In this document: piece after piece, positions 1 to 6,535 of the stretch
How the letters are laid out: each line of letters begins with the position of its first letter
How positions within the stretch are numbered: position 1 is the stretch's first letter
Assembly: GCA_030528845.1 (NCBI GenBank)
Contig: JAUMYC010000007.1
Span: 1 to 9,952, forward strand
Length of the DNA: 9,952 nucleotides
Source of the DNA: Eubacteriales bacterium
GTDB lineage: Bacteria; Bacillota_A; Clostridia; Christensenellales; Aristaeellaceae
Reading direction: 5' to 3'
Notes under the pieces: model-generated
What the model saw: the letters and a program-made list of their open reading frames with translations, nothing else
What the model was told of the DNA's origin: nothing
Databases searched by the model: none
Position numbers and translations under genes: made by a program

Positions 1-55
1 ACCCCCGACCCCACGCTTAGGAGGCGTGTGCTCTATCCAACTGAGCTATTGCGAC
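1..55 (-). tRNA. tRNA-Arg (anticodon CCU), cut by window edge
   Basis: Read on the minus strand, this is the 5' part of a tRNA. It has acceptor strand GTCGCAA, the TA linker, D-stem GCTC/GAGC around an AGTTGGATA loop, and anticodon stem CACGC/GCGTG closing the 7-base loop CTCCTAA. The anticodon CCT (positions 21-19) reads AGG, so this is tRNA-Arg. The sequence continues into a variable region and the G-rich start of the T-stem, then leaves the window, so the T-loop and 3' acceptor are not visible. All visible stems pair properly. It lies downstream of a broken copy with the same anticodon and probably shares its promoter. A37 next to an ANN-reading anticodon makes it a likely t6A substrate of the Sua5 pathway encoded in this window. 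Confidence 0.85.
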
Positions 56-134
56 ATGGCTAAATTTATGATTAAGCCCGAAGAAACTCGAACTTGAATC
101 CTGTATGAAGTTTTTAAGAGGTGAGCGTTGTAAC

Positions 135-179
135 GCCACCTTAGGAGGCGACCGCTCTATCCAGCTGAGCTATGGGTGC
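135..179 (-). pseudogene. tRNA-Arg(CCU)-like 5' half without a matching 3' half
   Basis: The minus strand from 179 shows acceptor strand GCACCCA, the TA linker and D-arm GCTC-AGCTGGATA-GAGC, then GTCGC, then CTCCTAA with anticodon CCT at 145-143. With a normal 7-base loop the 3' side of the anticodon stem does not pair. It pairs only if the loop is enlarged to 8 bases (CTCCTAAG), giving GTCGC/GTGGC with two G-U pairs. No convincing T-arm follows before the next tRNA begins at 55, and no GGGTGC occurs there to close the acceptor stem. The TTCGAGT at about 93-87 resembles a T-loop but its flanks do not form a stem. I read this as a truncated or decayed tRNA. An unusual split or intron-bearing tRNA is less likely. 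Confidence 0.55.
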
Positions 180-200
180 ACAGCATCAATTCGCCCAATC

Positions 201-229
201 ATTATATCAGCCTTTCCCCCTTCTGTCAA
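201..229 (-). promoter_or_regulatory. Consensus promoter of the tRNA-Arg tandem
   Basis: On the minus strand there is a perfect -35 TTGACA (229-224), a spacer of exactly 17 bases, and a perfect -10 TATAAT (206-201). Transcription should start near 194, about 15 bases before the 5' end of the first tRNA-like sequence at 179. Full consensus promoters of this kind are typical of stable RNA genes with a housekeeping sigma factor. Confidence 0.85.
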
Positions 230-276
230 TCCCCCTGCGCGCCATATTTCCTCCGCAATCTAAACGAAAAAGATAT

Positions 277-305
277 TTGACAGAAGCCGCGCGCTCTGAT
301 AAGAT
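277..305 (+). promoter_or_regulatory. Probable promoter of the CNNM transporter gene
   Basis: A perfect -35 TTGACA at 277-282 is followed after 17 bases by TAAGAT at 300-305, which matches the -10 consensus at four of six positions. GATAAT at 303-308 fits the -10 consensus better but would need a 20-base spacer. The promoter is divergent from the tRNA promoter at 201-229. It would give a leader of about 235-240 nt before the TTG start at 550. Confidence 0.6.
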
Positions 306-379
306 AATAGGCGTATCCAACGCGCGGCGGCGGAGCTGCCCGCGCAAGAGCAAGCGAAAAAAAGGAGCAGAACGACACT

Positions 380-442
380 ATGGGTCAACGAGGCATCGCA
401 GACGAACCTCCCACCGTTCCGAGATGTCCTGAGCAGATCTGA
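380..442 (+). CDS. Possible 20-residue leader peptide
   Basis: An ATG at 380 opens a 20-codon frame ending in TGA at 440-442. The peptide reads MGQRGIADEPPTVPRCPEQI, with an acidic-proline run DEPP at residues 8-11 and four prolines in all. GGAG at 364-367 lies upstream, but the 12-base spacing is longer than usual, so translation may be weak. The stop codon lies only 6 bases before the 5' arm of the hairpin at 449-493. A ribosome at the end of this frame would therefore cover that arm, which is the geometry of a translation-controlled attenuator. A 20-codon frame can arise by chance, and the case rests on position rather than on homology. I recognise no known leader peptide. Confidence 0.35.
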   Translation: MGQRGIADEPPTVPRCPEQI

Positions 443-448
443 ATATTA

Positions 449-493
449 CGCACAGCCACAGTTCGCCCTCTCCGGGCGGGTTGCGGCTGTGCG
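449..493 (+). terminator. Long leader hairpin, probable attenuator terminator
   Basis: CGCACAGCC (449-457) pairs perfectly with GGCTGTGCG (485-493). Inside, CGCCC (464-468) pairs with GGGCG (474-478) around the loop TCTCC. The segment between can pair through mostly wobble pairs with a single A-C mismatch at 458/484, giving nearly continuous pairing of about 20 pairs. A T-rich stretch (TTGTGTTTTCT and further pyrimidines up to 520) follows directly, as in an intrinsic terminator. The hairpin lies inside the transcript leader of the CNNM gene and about 57 bases before its start. It would therefore act as an attenuator rather than ending an upstream gene, since no plus-strand gene precedes it. 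Confidence 0.6.
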
Positions 494-528
494 TTGTGTT
501 TTCTCCCCTCTTTTCCTTTTCGCACAGC
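486..528 (+). promoter_or_regulatory. Alternative (antiterminator-like) pairing in the leader
   Basis: CGCACAGC occurs twice, at 449-456 and at 521-528. GCTGTGCG at 486-493 is complementary to both copies. Pairing with the second copy gives an 8-bp stem with a 27-base pyrimidine-rich loop and would dismantle the hairpin at 449-493. The alternative stem ends 6 bases before the AAGGAGG site, so it should not hide that site. It is weaker than the upstream hairpin and should form only when 449-457 is occupied, for example by a ribosome. Confidence 0.42.
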
Positions 529-534
529 AGACTT

Positions 535-541
535 AAGGAGG
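535..541 (+). promoter_or_regulatory. Ribosome binding site deciding the TTG start at 550
   Basis: AAGGAGG lies 8 bases before TTG at 550. The same reading frame is open further upstream, but a start at 481 would lie inside the leader hairpin and has no binding site. This site therefore decides the start. Confidence 0.8.
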
Positions 542-549
542 AAGTATCC

Positions 550-1890
550 TTGCAAAACGATCCCCTTATATGGCAGCTGTTCCTGCAGGTCATCCTGATC
601 GCCCTGAACGCCGTCTTTGCCTGCGCAGAGATCGCGATCCTCTCCGTGAACGAACAGAAGCTGCACAAGCAGGCCGAGGAGGGCGACAAGCGTGCCGCCC
701 GGCTGGTGCGCCTGACGAGCCAGCCCGCGCGTTTCCTCGCCACCATTCAGGTCTCCATCACCCTCGCCGGCTTCTTGGGCAGCGCCTTTGCGGCAGATAA
801 CTTTGCCGAGCGTCTGGTCAACTGGCTCGTGGGGCTGAATTTCCCCATGCCCGAAAACGTGCTGCACACGATCAGCGTCGTGCTCATCACGCTCATCCTT
901 TCCTATTTCACCCTCGTCTTTGGCGAGCTCGTGCCCAAGCGGCTTGCCATGCGCAAGACCGAGCAGATCTCTCTGGCCCTGAGCGGCCTCGTCCGCTCCA
1001 TCTCCATCGCCTTCAAGCCCATCGTCTCTCTGCTCACCTTCTCCACCAACGCCATTCTCCGCCTGATGCATATCGACCCCGAGGCGGAGGACGACACCGT
1101 GACGGAAGAGGAGATCCGCATGATGGTGGACGCGGGCGAGGAAAACGGCGCGATCGACTCCGAGGAAAAGGAGATCATCCAGAACGTCTTTGCCTTCGAC
1201 GACCTCACCGCCGGCGAGATCGCCACCCACCGCACGGACGTTTCCATCCTCTGGACGGAAGAGAGCATGGAAGAGTGGGAGCAGATCATCCACGACAAGC
1301 GCCACACGATGTACCCCGTCTGCGGCGAAACGGCCGACGACGTGCTCGGCCTGCTCAACGCGAAGGATTACTTCCGTCTGGAAGATAAGAGCCGCGAGAA
1401 CGTGCTCAAGATCATCCGCCCCGCTTATTTCGTGCCCGAGGGCGTCAAGGCGGACGTGCTCTTCCGCAACATGCGCAGAAACCGCAGCCGCATCGCCATC
1501 GTGCTGGACGAGTTCGGCGGCATGCACGGCGTCGTGACCCTCAACGACCTGCTCGAACAGCTGGTGGGCGACCTGACGGACGGCGACGAGCCGCTGCAGG
1601 AAGAGGATATCGAACAGATCGACGGGAACACCTGGCGCATCAACGGCTCCGCCTCTCTGGACGACGTCGCCGAGAAGCTGCACGTTGAACTGCCGGTAGA
1701 CGAATACGACACCTTCGGCGGCTATGCCTTCGGCAGCCTCGGCATGGTGCCGGAGGACGGCTCCACGCACGAGCTGGACGCGGGCGAGCTGCACATCGAG
1801 ATCAAGCAGGTGCTCGACCACAAGGTCATCTCCGCCATCGTCACGAAGGCAGAAAAGCCCGCCGAACCGGAAGCTGCCGAAGAGGAATGA
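550..1890 (+). CDS. CNNM/CorC-family divalent cation transport protein
   Basis: This 446-residue membrane protein has the full architecture of the CNNM (DUF21)/HlyC-CorC family. Hydrophobic segments fall at about 5-30, 64-82, 105-128 and 145-172, with the conserved GELVPKRLAMR stretch at 125-135 just after the third. The acidic connector at 177-205 is followed by a CBS pair at about 220-340 (RIAIVLDEFGGMHGVVTL at 314-331). The CorC_HlyC domain lies at about 350-430 (YDTFGGYAFG at 386-395), and an acidic tail closes the protein. Bacterial relatives such as MpfA/YhdP of Bacillota and CorB/CorC are linked to Mg2+ efflux or tolerance. Whether this one moves Mg2+, Co2+ or another ion cannot be read from the sequence, and old 'hemolysin' labels are not supported. 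TTG is the start because of the AAGGAGG site 8 bases upstream. The gene is monocistronic, with its own promoter, an unusual structured leader and a strong terminator. Confidence 0.92.
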   Translation: MQNDPLIWQLFLQVILIALNAVFACAEIAILSVNEQKLHKQAEEGDKRAARLVRLTSQPARFLATIQVSITLAGFLGSAFAADNFAERLVNWLVGLNFPMPENVLHTISVVLITLILSYFTLVFGELVPKRLAMRKTEQISLALSGLVRSISIAFKPIVSLLTFSTNAILRLMHIDPEAEDDTVTEEEIRMMVDAGEENGAIDSEEKEIIQNVFAFDDLTAGEIATHRTDVSILWTEESMEEWEQIIHDKRHTMYPVCGETADDVLGLLNAKDYFRLEDKSRENVLKIIRPAYFVPEGVKADVLFRNMRRNRSRIAIVLDEFGGMHGVVTLNDLLEQLVGDLTDGDEPLQEEDIEQIDGNTWRINGSASLDDVAEKLHVELPVDEYDTFGGYAFGSLGMVPEDGSTHELDAGELHIEIKQVLDHKVISAIVTKAEKPAEPEAAEEE

Positions 1891-1909
1891 CCCCTCTGCG
1901 ACAAAAAGC

Positions 1910-1947
1910 AACCCGGCCTGTGAACGCATTCACAGGCCGGGTTTTTT
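1910..1947. terminator. Bidirectional intrinsic terminator between convergent genes
   Basis: A perfect 15-bp stem (1910-1924 with 1929-1943, arm AACCCGGCCTGTGAA) closes the 4-base loop CGCA. On the plus strand it runs into TTTTTT and ends the CNNM gene 20 bases after its stop. On the minus strand it is followed by TTGCTTTTTG and ends the araB operon 37 bases after the araB stop. Confidence 0.93.
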
Positions 1948-1979
1948 ATTGCCTATCCGCATTTTCTTCGGTTCCGCGC

Positions 1980-3647
1980 TTAGCCGCGCGCCCTGTTGCG
2001 CAGCGCCTTGAGCCGCTTCATCACGTCGTTTGCGCCGCGCCCGAATTCATCGTGCAGGCGCTCGTATTCGGCGTAGAGCTCGTCGTATACGCGAACGCTC
2101 TCCTCTTGCGGCCGATAGACCGTCTCCAGCGTGCCGCCCATCTCCCGCGCCGCCTGCTCGATCGTATCGTACCCGCCGCGCGCCCGGCCCGCCGCGACCG
2201 CGCCGAACATGGCGCTGCCCAGCGCGGGCGTCTGGCTCGAACGGGCGATGCGGATCTCCCTGCCGGTCACGTCGGCGTAGATCTGCATCAGCAGCTTATT
2301 TTTCTGCGCGATGCCGCCGCAGGCATACAGCGCGCGGCTCTCCACGCCGCTGTGCTCAAAGGCTTCGATGATCTTGCGCGTGCCGTACGCCGTGGCTTCG
2401 ATCAGCGCGCGGTAGATCTCCTCGGCGCGGGTCTGCAGCGTGAGCCCGACGAGCAGGCCGGTCAGATCCGCGTCCACCAGCACGCTGCGGTTGCCGTTCC
2501 ACCAGTCCAGCGCGATCAGCCCGCTCTCGCCCGGGCGCAGCGCAGCCGCCTTTTCCGTGAGCAGCGCGTGCGCGTCCATGCCGCGCGCCTCGGCCTCCCG
2601 GGCATAGGCGGCGGGCATCGCATGCTTCACCAGCCAATCGAAATGATCTCCCACGCAGCTCTGCCCGGCCTCATAGCCGATCAGCCCGGGCACGACGCCG
2701 TCTTCCACCGCGCCGCACATGCCCGGCACGAGCTTTTCTTCATCGCCCAGCATGATATGGCAGGTGGAGGTGCCCATGATCATGAGCATCTCTCCGCTGC
2801 CCGTGAGCCCGGCCGGGGGCAGCGAGACGTGCGCGTCGATATTGGCCACCGCCACGGCGCAGCCCTCGGGCAGGCCGAAGAGCTCGGCGGCTTCTTTGGT
2901 CACAAAACCTGCGCAGGAGCCCACGCTCAGCGGCGCTCCCGCGTATTTTTCCTCAAAAACATGCTCCAGCCGCGGATCCAGCGCGCGCAGATACCCCTTG
3001 TCCGGATAGCCCTCGCGCTTGTTCCACATGGCCTTGTAGCCCGCCATGCTGCAGTTGCGCGTGCGCTGCCCGGTCAGCCGGAAGACGATCCAGTCTCCCG
3101 CTTCGACAAAGCTCGCCGCCGCGTCATAGACCTGCGGCGCGCAGCGCAGCGTTTCCCAGATCTTGGGCAGCATCCATTCCGAGGAGACCTTGCCGCCGTA
3201 GCGCCCCAGGAAGTTTTCTCCGCGCGCGAGCGCCGCCTGCGTCATGCGCCGGGCCTCCTCCTGCGCGCCGTGATGCTTCCAGAGCTTGAACCATGCATGC
3301 GGCTCGTCGGCCCATTGCGGCAGGAGGCACAGCGGCGTGCCCTGCTCGTCCACGGGGCCGACGGTGCTGGCGGTGCAATCCACCCCCACGCCGATGATCT
3401 GCTCCCGCGCGACGCCCGCCCGGGCGATCGCCTGCGGAATGATCGTGCGCAGGCAGTCGATGTAATCCTGCGGGTGCTGCAGCGCCCAGTCCGGCGGAAG
3501 GACTTTCCCGCCGGGCAGCTGCCTGTCCAGCACGGCGTGCGGATATTCCATCACGGCGGAGGCGAGTTCCCTCCCCGTGCCGACCTCCGCCACCAGCGCG
3601 CGGGCCGAGAGCGTGCCAAAATCTACGCCGAGCACATAGTTCGCCAT
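1980..3647 (-). CDS. araB: L-ribulokinase
   Basis: AraB phosphorylates L-ribulose with ATP to L-ribulose 5-phosphate, the second step of bacterial L-arabinose breakdown. The 555-residue protein has the usual AraB length and the FGGY carbohydrate kinase fold. It shows GVDFGTLSAR at 7-16, GVGVDCTAST at 86-95, KLWKHHGAQ at 121-129, GGKVSSEW at 151-158, NIDAHVS at 269-275, MGTSTCH at 291-297, GYEAGQSCVGDHFDW at 324-338, DWWNGNRS at 381-388, and an ATP-site ACGGIAQKN at 442-450. These track Bacillus subtilis AraB closely, so I separate it from xylulokinase and glycerol kinase. ATG at 3647 is preferred to ATG at 3653, because GGGAGGG (3662-3656) is 8 bases from the former and 2 from the latter. It follows the yhhN-like gene by 18 nt, so it is the last gene of a mostly translation-related operon. 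No araA, araD or arabinose transporter is in the window. Confidence 0.95.
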   Translation of the reverse strand: MANYVLGVDFGTLSARALVAEVGTGRELASAVMEYPHAVLDRQLPGGKVLPPDWALQHPQDYIDCLRTIIPQAIARAGVAREQIIGVGVDCTASTVGPVDEQGTPLCLLPQWADEPHAWFKLWKHHGAQEEARRMTQAALARGENFLGRYGGKVSSEWMLPKIWETLRCAPQVYDAAASFVEAGDWIVFRLTGQRTRNCSMAGYKAMWNKREGYPDKGYLRALDPRLEHVFEEKYAGAPLSVGSCAGFVTKEAAELFGLPEGCAVAVANIDAHVSLPPAGLTGSGEMLMIMGTSTCHIMLGDEEKLVPGMCGAVEDGVVPGLIGYEAGQSCVGDHFDWLVKHAMPAAYAREAEARGMDAHALLTEKAAALRPGESGLIALDWWNGNRSVLVDADLTGLLVGLTLQTRAEEIYRALIEATAYGTRKIIEAFEHSGVESRALYACGGIAQKNKLLMQIYADVTGREIRIARSSQTPALGSAMFGAVAAGRARGGYDTIEQAAREMGGTLETVYRPQEESVRVYDELYAEYERLHDEFGRGANDVMKRLKALRNRARG

Positions 3648-3665
3648 CGTCATTTCCCTCCCGCG

Positions 3666-4307
3666 TCAATAGGGCATGCCCACCACCGCCGAGGCGGCCA
3701 CGAGGATATGACAGAGGTAATAGGTCGGCATGATATAGCCGAACACCTCTTTATTGCCCACAAAGTCGTTCTCGGCGATCATCGTGTCGCTAAACGCGAT
3801 CATGGCGATGCCGATGGAGAAGAGCAGCGTTTCAAAGGGCGTCGTGCCCTTGAGCCCCGACGCTGCGATCAGCGAAAGCACGCTGATGACGGCATAGGCG
3901 CTCACGGCGATCTTCATGGGCATATCGCCGATCTTGGGCAGCACCCGGGCGGCGAGATACCACACGATCATGGCCAGCAGCGCAGCGCCGGCGATGTAGA
4001 TGCGCGGGCTGCCCTCGAAGCGGCTGAGCGCATACCACATAAAGCCCAGATGCGCCAGCAGGAAGCCGGAGATGCCGTAGATATACCACATGGGCTTGCC
4101 GGATTTATGCGCCATGAAATAGTCGCCCACGACGCTCAGCAGCAGCGCCGCGACCAGCGGCAGCATGGGCATACCGCGGTTCGTCAGCACGACGATGGCC
4201 GCGCAGGAGAGGGTCAGCACGCAGTTCCACATGAATTTACCTGTGCGCAGCCCCATGAACATGCCCGCGATCGGGACCAACAGGGAGATCCAAAGCGCCA
4301 GTCTCAT
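3666..4307 (-). CDS. YhhN-family membrane protein (lysoplasmalogenase-like)
   Basis: This 213-residue, very hydrophobic protein has about seven to eight membrane segments (near 3-20, 27-43, 48-62, 75-92, 103-120, 132-150, 158-175 and 190-210). GDYFMA at 61-66 and FSDTMIAENDF at 172-182 match the two conserved motifs of the YhhN/TMEM86 family. The acidic residues in these motifs are thought to form the active site. Characterised members are lysoplasmalogenases that cleave the vinyl-ether bond of lysoplasmalogens. Plasmalogens are common in anaerobic Clostridia, so the activity would make sense, but it is inferred from the family only. The start ATG overlaps the sua5 stop as ATGA, which indicates translational coupling. 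GAGGAG lies 9 bases upstream, inside the end of sua5. araB follows after 18 nt. Confidence 0.82.
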   Translation of the reverse strand: MRLALWISLLVPIAGMFMGLRTGKFMWNCVLTLSCAAIVVLTNRGMPMLPLVAALLLSVVGDYFMAHKSGKPMWYIYGISGFLLAHLGFMWYALSRFEGSPRIYIAGAALLAMIVWYLAARVLPKIGDMPMKIAVSAYAVISVLSLIAASGLKGTTPFETLLFSIGIAMIAFSDTMIAENDFVGNKEVFGYIMPTYYLCHILVAASAVVGMPY

Positions 4308-5386
4308 TTTCTATGCTCCTCTCTTCTGTCCGCGTCGATGATATGGAACGAGGCGGCGCGCCCGAGCCGGTTCATATAGGCAAGGCCCATGTCCTTGGCC
4401 TCGAGCGCCTCGGAAAACACGACCTCCGCGCCGATGTCGTCCATTTCGCGCAGCGCGGCGAACAGCTCGCGGCTCTGCTCGGCCACGCCGCTGCCCAGCA
4501 TGCGCACGGTGCGGTCGCCGTAGAGGGTGCGGTTGGAGGAACTGGCGAGGATGGCGGGCTTTTTGCCCTGCGCGAGCGCCTCGTCATACAGCCTGCAGAT
4601 CCTCCCGGCCACGCGCTTTCTGCCGCCCTTGACGATGGTGACGCTGCCCTGCGGGGCGTAATGGCGATATTTCATGCCCGGAGAGCGCGCGACCTCGTCC
4701 TCCTTCATGGGACGCAGCACGCTGCCGTCCACCTCCACCTCGTCGATCACCAGCGCGATCTGATCCGGCGTGACTCCGCCCGGGCGCAGCACGCGCGGCG
4801 GGGTGCAGGTCAGGTCCAGCACGGTCGATTCCAGCCCCACGCGGCAGCTGCCACTGTCCAGAATAAGCGGGATCTGCCCGTTCATATCGTCCAGAACATG
4901 CTTTGCACTGGTCGGGCTGGGGCGGCCGGAGCGGTTCGCGCTGGGCGCGGCGATGGGCCCCGCCTCCTTGATGAGCATCAGCGCGGCCGGGTTGGAGGGC
5001 ATGCGCACGGCCACCGTGTCCAGCCCCGCCGTCACGATGTCCGGCACCCTCTTGCTCTTTTTGAAGATCATCGAGAGCGGGCCGGGCCAAAATTCCTCGG
5101 CCAGCAGGCTCGCGTCCAGCGGGATATCGCCCTCGATCAGCTCCTTGAGCATCGTCATATCCGCGATATGCACGATCAGCGGGTTGTCCGCCGGGCGCCC
5201 CTTGGCCTCGAAGATCTTCTCCACGCCGGAATGACTCGTGGCCAGCGCGCCGAGGCCGTAGACCGTCTCCGTCGGGAACGCGACCACGCCGCCCTCCTTG
5301 AGGATCGCCGCGCCTTTTTCCACTGCGCCGGGCTCGTATGCATCCATGACCTCTGTGGTCATTTTCATCTCCATCTCGTTTTCCAT
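4304..5386 (-). CDS. ywlC: Threonylcarbamoyl-AMP synthase (Sua5/YwlC type)
   Basis: The enzyme makes L-threonylcarbamoyl-AMP from threonine, bicarbonate and ATP. TsaD and partners then transfer the group to A37 of ANN-decoding tRNAs (t6A). The 360-residue protein has both Sua5 parts. The YrdC-like catalytic domain (about 15-205) carries PTETVYGLGA at 38-47, KGRPADNPLIVHI at 62-74, FWPGPLS at 99-105 and APSANRSG at 147-154. The C-terminal Sua5 domain (about 235-345) is joined through the conserved SPGMKYRHYAP at 235-245. It is therefore the long Sua5 form, not the short TsaC form. ATG at 5386 is preferred because GAGGG ends 8 bases before it; GTG at 5395 overlaps that site. The N-terminus (residues 1-9) carries four closely spaced in-frame Met codons, so the exact start is uncertain. 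It follows prfA by 22 nt and overlaps the next gene by 4 nt. Confidence 0.94.
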   Translation of the reverse strand: MENEMEMKMTTEVMDAYEPGAVEKGAAILKEGGVVAFPTETVYGLGALATSHSGVEKIFEAKGRPADNPLIVHIADMTMLKELIEGDIPLDASLLAEEFWPGPLSMIFKKSKRVPDIVTAGLDTVAVRMPSNPAALMLIKEAGPIAAPSANRSGRPSPTSAKHVLDDMNGQIPLILDSGSCRVGLESTVLDLTCTPPRVLRPGGVTPDQIALVIDEVEVDGSVLRPMKEDEVARSPGMKYRHYAPQGSVTIVKGGRKRVAGRICRLYDEALAQGKKPAILASSSNRTLYGDRTVRMLGSGVAEQSRELFAALREMDDIGAEVVFSEALEAKDMGLAYMNRLGRAASFHIIDADRREEHRK

Positions 5387-5408
5387 CTCGTTCACCCTCG
5401 TTTTTCTC

Positions 5409-6512
5409 TCACATTTGGTTCAGGGTCTCCATTTTGGCCGTCTGCTCGGCCAGGATCAGCGCGTCCACGATGCGCCCGATGTCTCCGTTCATCACGTCGC
5501 CGATGCGCGAAACGCTCAGCCCGATGCGGTGGTCCGTCACGCGGTCCTGCGGGAAATTGTAGGTGCGGATGCGCTCGCTGCGGTCGCCCGTGCCCACCTG
5601 CGCGCGCCTCTCAGCGCTGTATTCACTGGCGGCCTGCTCCCGCTGCATCTCATAGAGCCGCGCGCGCAGCACGCGCATGGCCTTGTCGCGGTTTTTCATC
5701 TGGCTGCGCTCGTCCTGACAGGCCACGACCAGCCCCGTGGGCAGATGCGTGATGCGCACGGCGGAATCGGTGCGGTTGACATGCTGTCCGCCTGCGCCGG
5801 AGGCGCGGTAGGTATCGATGCGCAGGTCGCTCTGCGCGATGCTGATCTCCACATCCTCGGCCTCGGGCAGCACGGCCACCGTCGCCGTGGAGGTGTGGAT
5901 GCGCCCGCCGCTCTCGGTCACGGGCACTCTCTGCACCCTGTGCACGCCGGATTCAAACTTCAGCCTCGAAAACACGCCGCGCCCCTGGATCAGCACGACG
6001 GCTTCCTTCATGCCGCCGATGTCTGTGGCGCCCTCGTCGGTCAGCTCCACCTTCCAGCCGTTCGCGTCGGCAAAATGCATATACATGCGCAGAAGCTCCG
6101 CCGCAAACAGCGCCGCCTCCTCGCCGCCCGCTCCCGCGCGCACTTCCAAAATGGCGTTGCGGTAGTCGTCCGGGTCCTTGGGGAGGAGCAAAATGCGCGC
6201 CTCTTCGGTCTTCTGCTCCAGAAGGGGCAGAAGCTGCCCAAGCTCCTCGCGGACCATTTCTTCCATTTCGCTCTCGCCGCATTCGGCCATCTCCTGCGCT
6301 CCGCGGATCTCCTCCGTCAGCCGGAGATATTCCCGCGCCGTCTCCACCATCTCGCTCAGCTCGCTGTGCTCGCGCGTGAGGCGCTGAAAATTGGCCATAT
6401 CGTTCATCGTCTCGGGCTGCGAAAGCTCCTCGGCGATCTCTTCATATCGGTATACGATCGCGGAGAGCTTCTCCGCGATGCGCCGAACCTCGTCAAATCC
6501 CCGGTTTTCCAA
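5409..6512 (-). CDS. prfA: Peptide chain release factor 1
   Basis: RF1 recognises UAA and UAG stop codons and triggers peptide release. The 367-residue protein has the normal layout. A helical N-terminal domain is followed by the anticodon-like tripeptide PVT at 197-199, which marks RF1 rather than RF2 (SPF). The catalytic GGQ follows at 241-243 within [16 protein letters not shown]. Also present are RAGAGGEEA at 125-133, [16 protein letters not shown] at 314-329 and IGLS at 330-333. No ATG fits the expected N-terminus. TTG at 6512 is chosen because GGAGGGG sits 7 bases upstream and gives a family-sized protein. The frame stays open upstream to about 7451, but that part is antiparallel to nothing known and lies across prmC in another frame. 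prmC ends 23 nt upstream, and its product methylates Gln243. Confidence 0.96.
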   Translation of the reverse strand: MENRGFDEVRRIAEKLSAIVYRYEEIAEELSQPETMNDMANFQRLTREHSELSEMVETAREYLRLTEEIRGAQEMAECGESEMEEMVREELGQLLPLLEQKTEEARILLLPKDPDDYRNAILEVRAGAGGEEAALFAAELLRMYMHFADANGWKVELTDEGATDIGGMKEAVVLIQGRGVFSRLKFESGVHRVQRVPVTESGGRIHTSTATVAVLPEAEDVEISIAQSDLRIDTYRASGAGGQHVNRTDSAVRITHLPTGLVVACQDERSQMKNRDKAMRVLRARLYEMQREQAASEYSAERRAQVGTGDRSERIRTYNFPQDRVTDHRIGLSVSRIGDVMNGDIGRIVDALILAEQTAKMETLNQM

Positions 6513-6519
6513 GACCGTA

Positions 6520-6526
6520 CCCCTCC
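6520..6526 (-). promoter_or_regulatory. Ribosome binding site deciding the prfA TTG start
   Basis: GGAGGGG (6526-6520, minus strand) lies 7 bases before TTG at 6512, in the short gap after the prmC stop. It is a near-consensus site and the only reasonable one for prfA. Confidence 0.75.
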
Positions 6527-6535
6527 GAAACTCGA

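Noticed and set aside
313..549. Known riboswitch classes (M-box, T-box, yybP-ykoY, NiCo, crcB) in the CNNM leader
   Set aside because: I looked for their conserved cores by eye and found none, although a covariance search was not possible. The leader is reported as an unclassified structure.
385..1929. A 514-codon open frame on the minus strand
   Set aside because: It is antisense to the CNNM gene, whose protein has full-length domain motifs, and it runs through both terminator hairpins. It shows no motif of its own.
1887..4379. An 830-codon open frame on the plus strand
   Set aside because: It lies antisense to araB, the yhhN-like gene and the end of sua5, all of which have clear family motifs. 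Its composition (many Arg, His and Ala) is that expected from GC-rich antisense shadows, and it contains no recognisable domain.
5359..5395. Repeat-like GAGATG units at the sua5 start
   Set aside because: They give a Met/Glu-rich N-terminus with several possible starts, but the units are too short and too few to call a repeat element.
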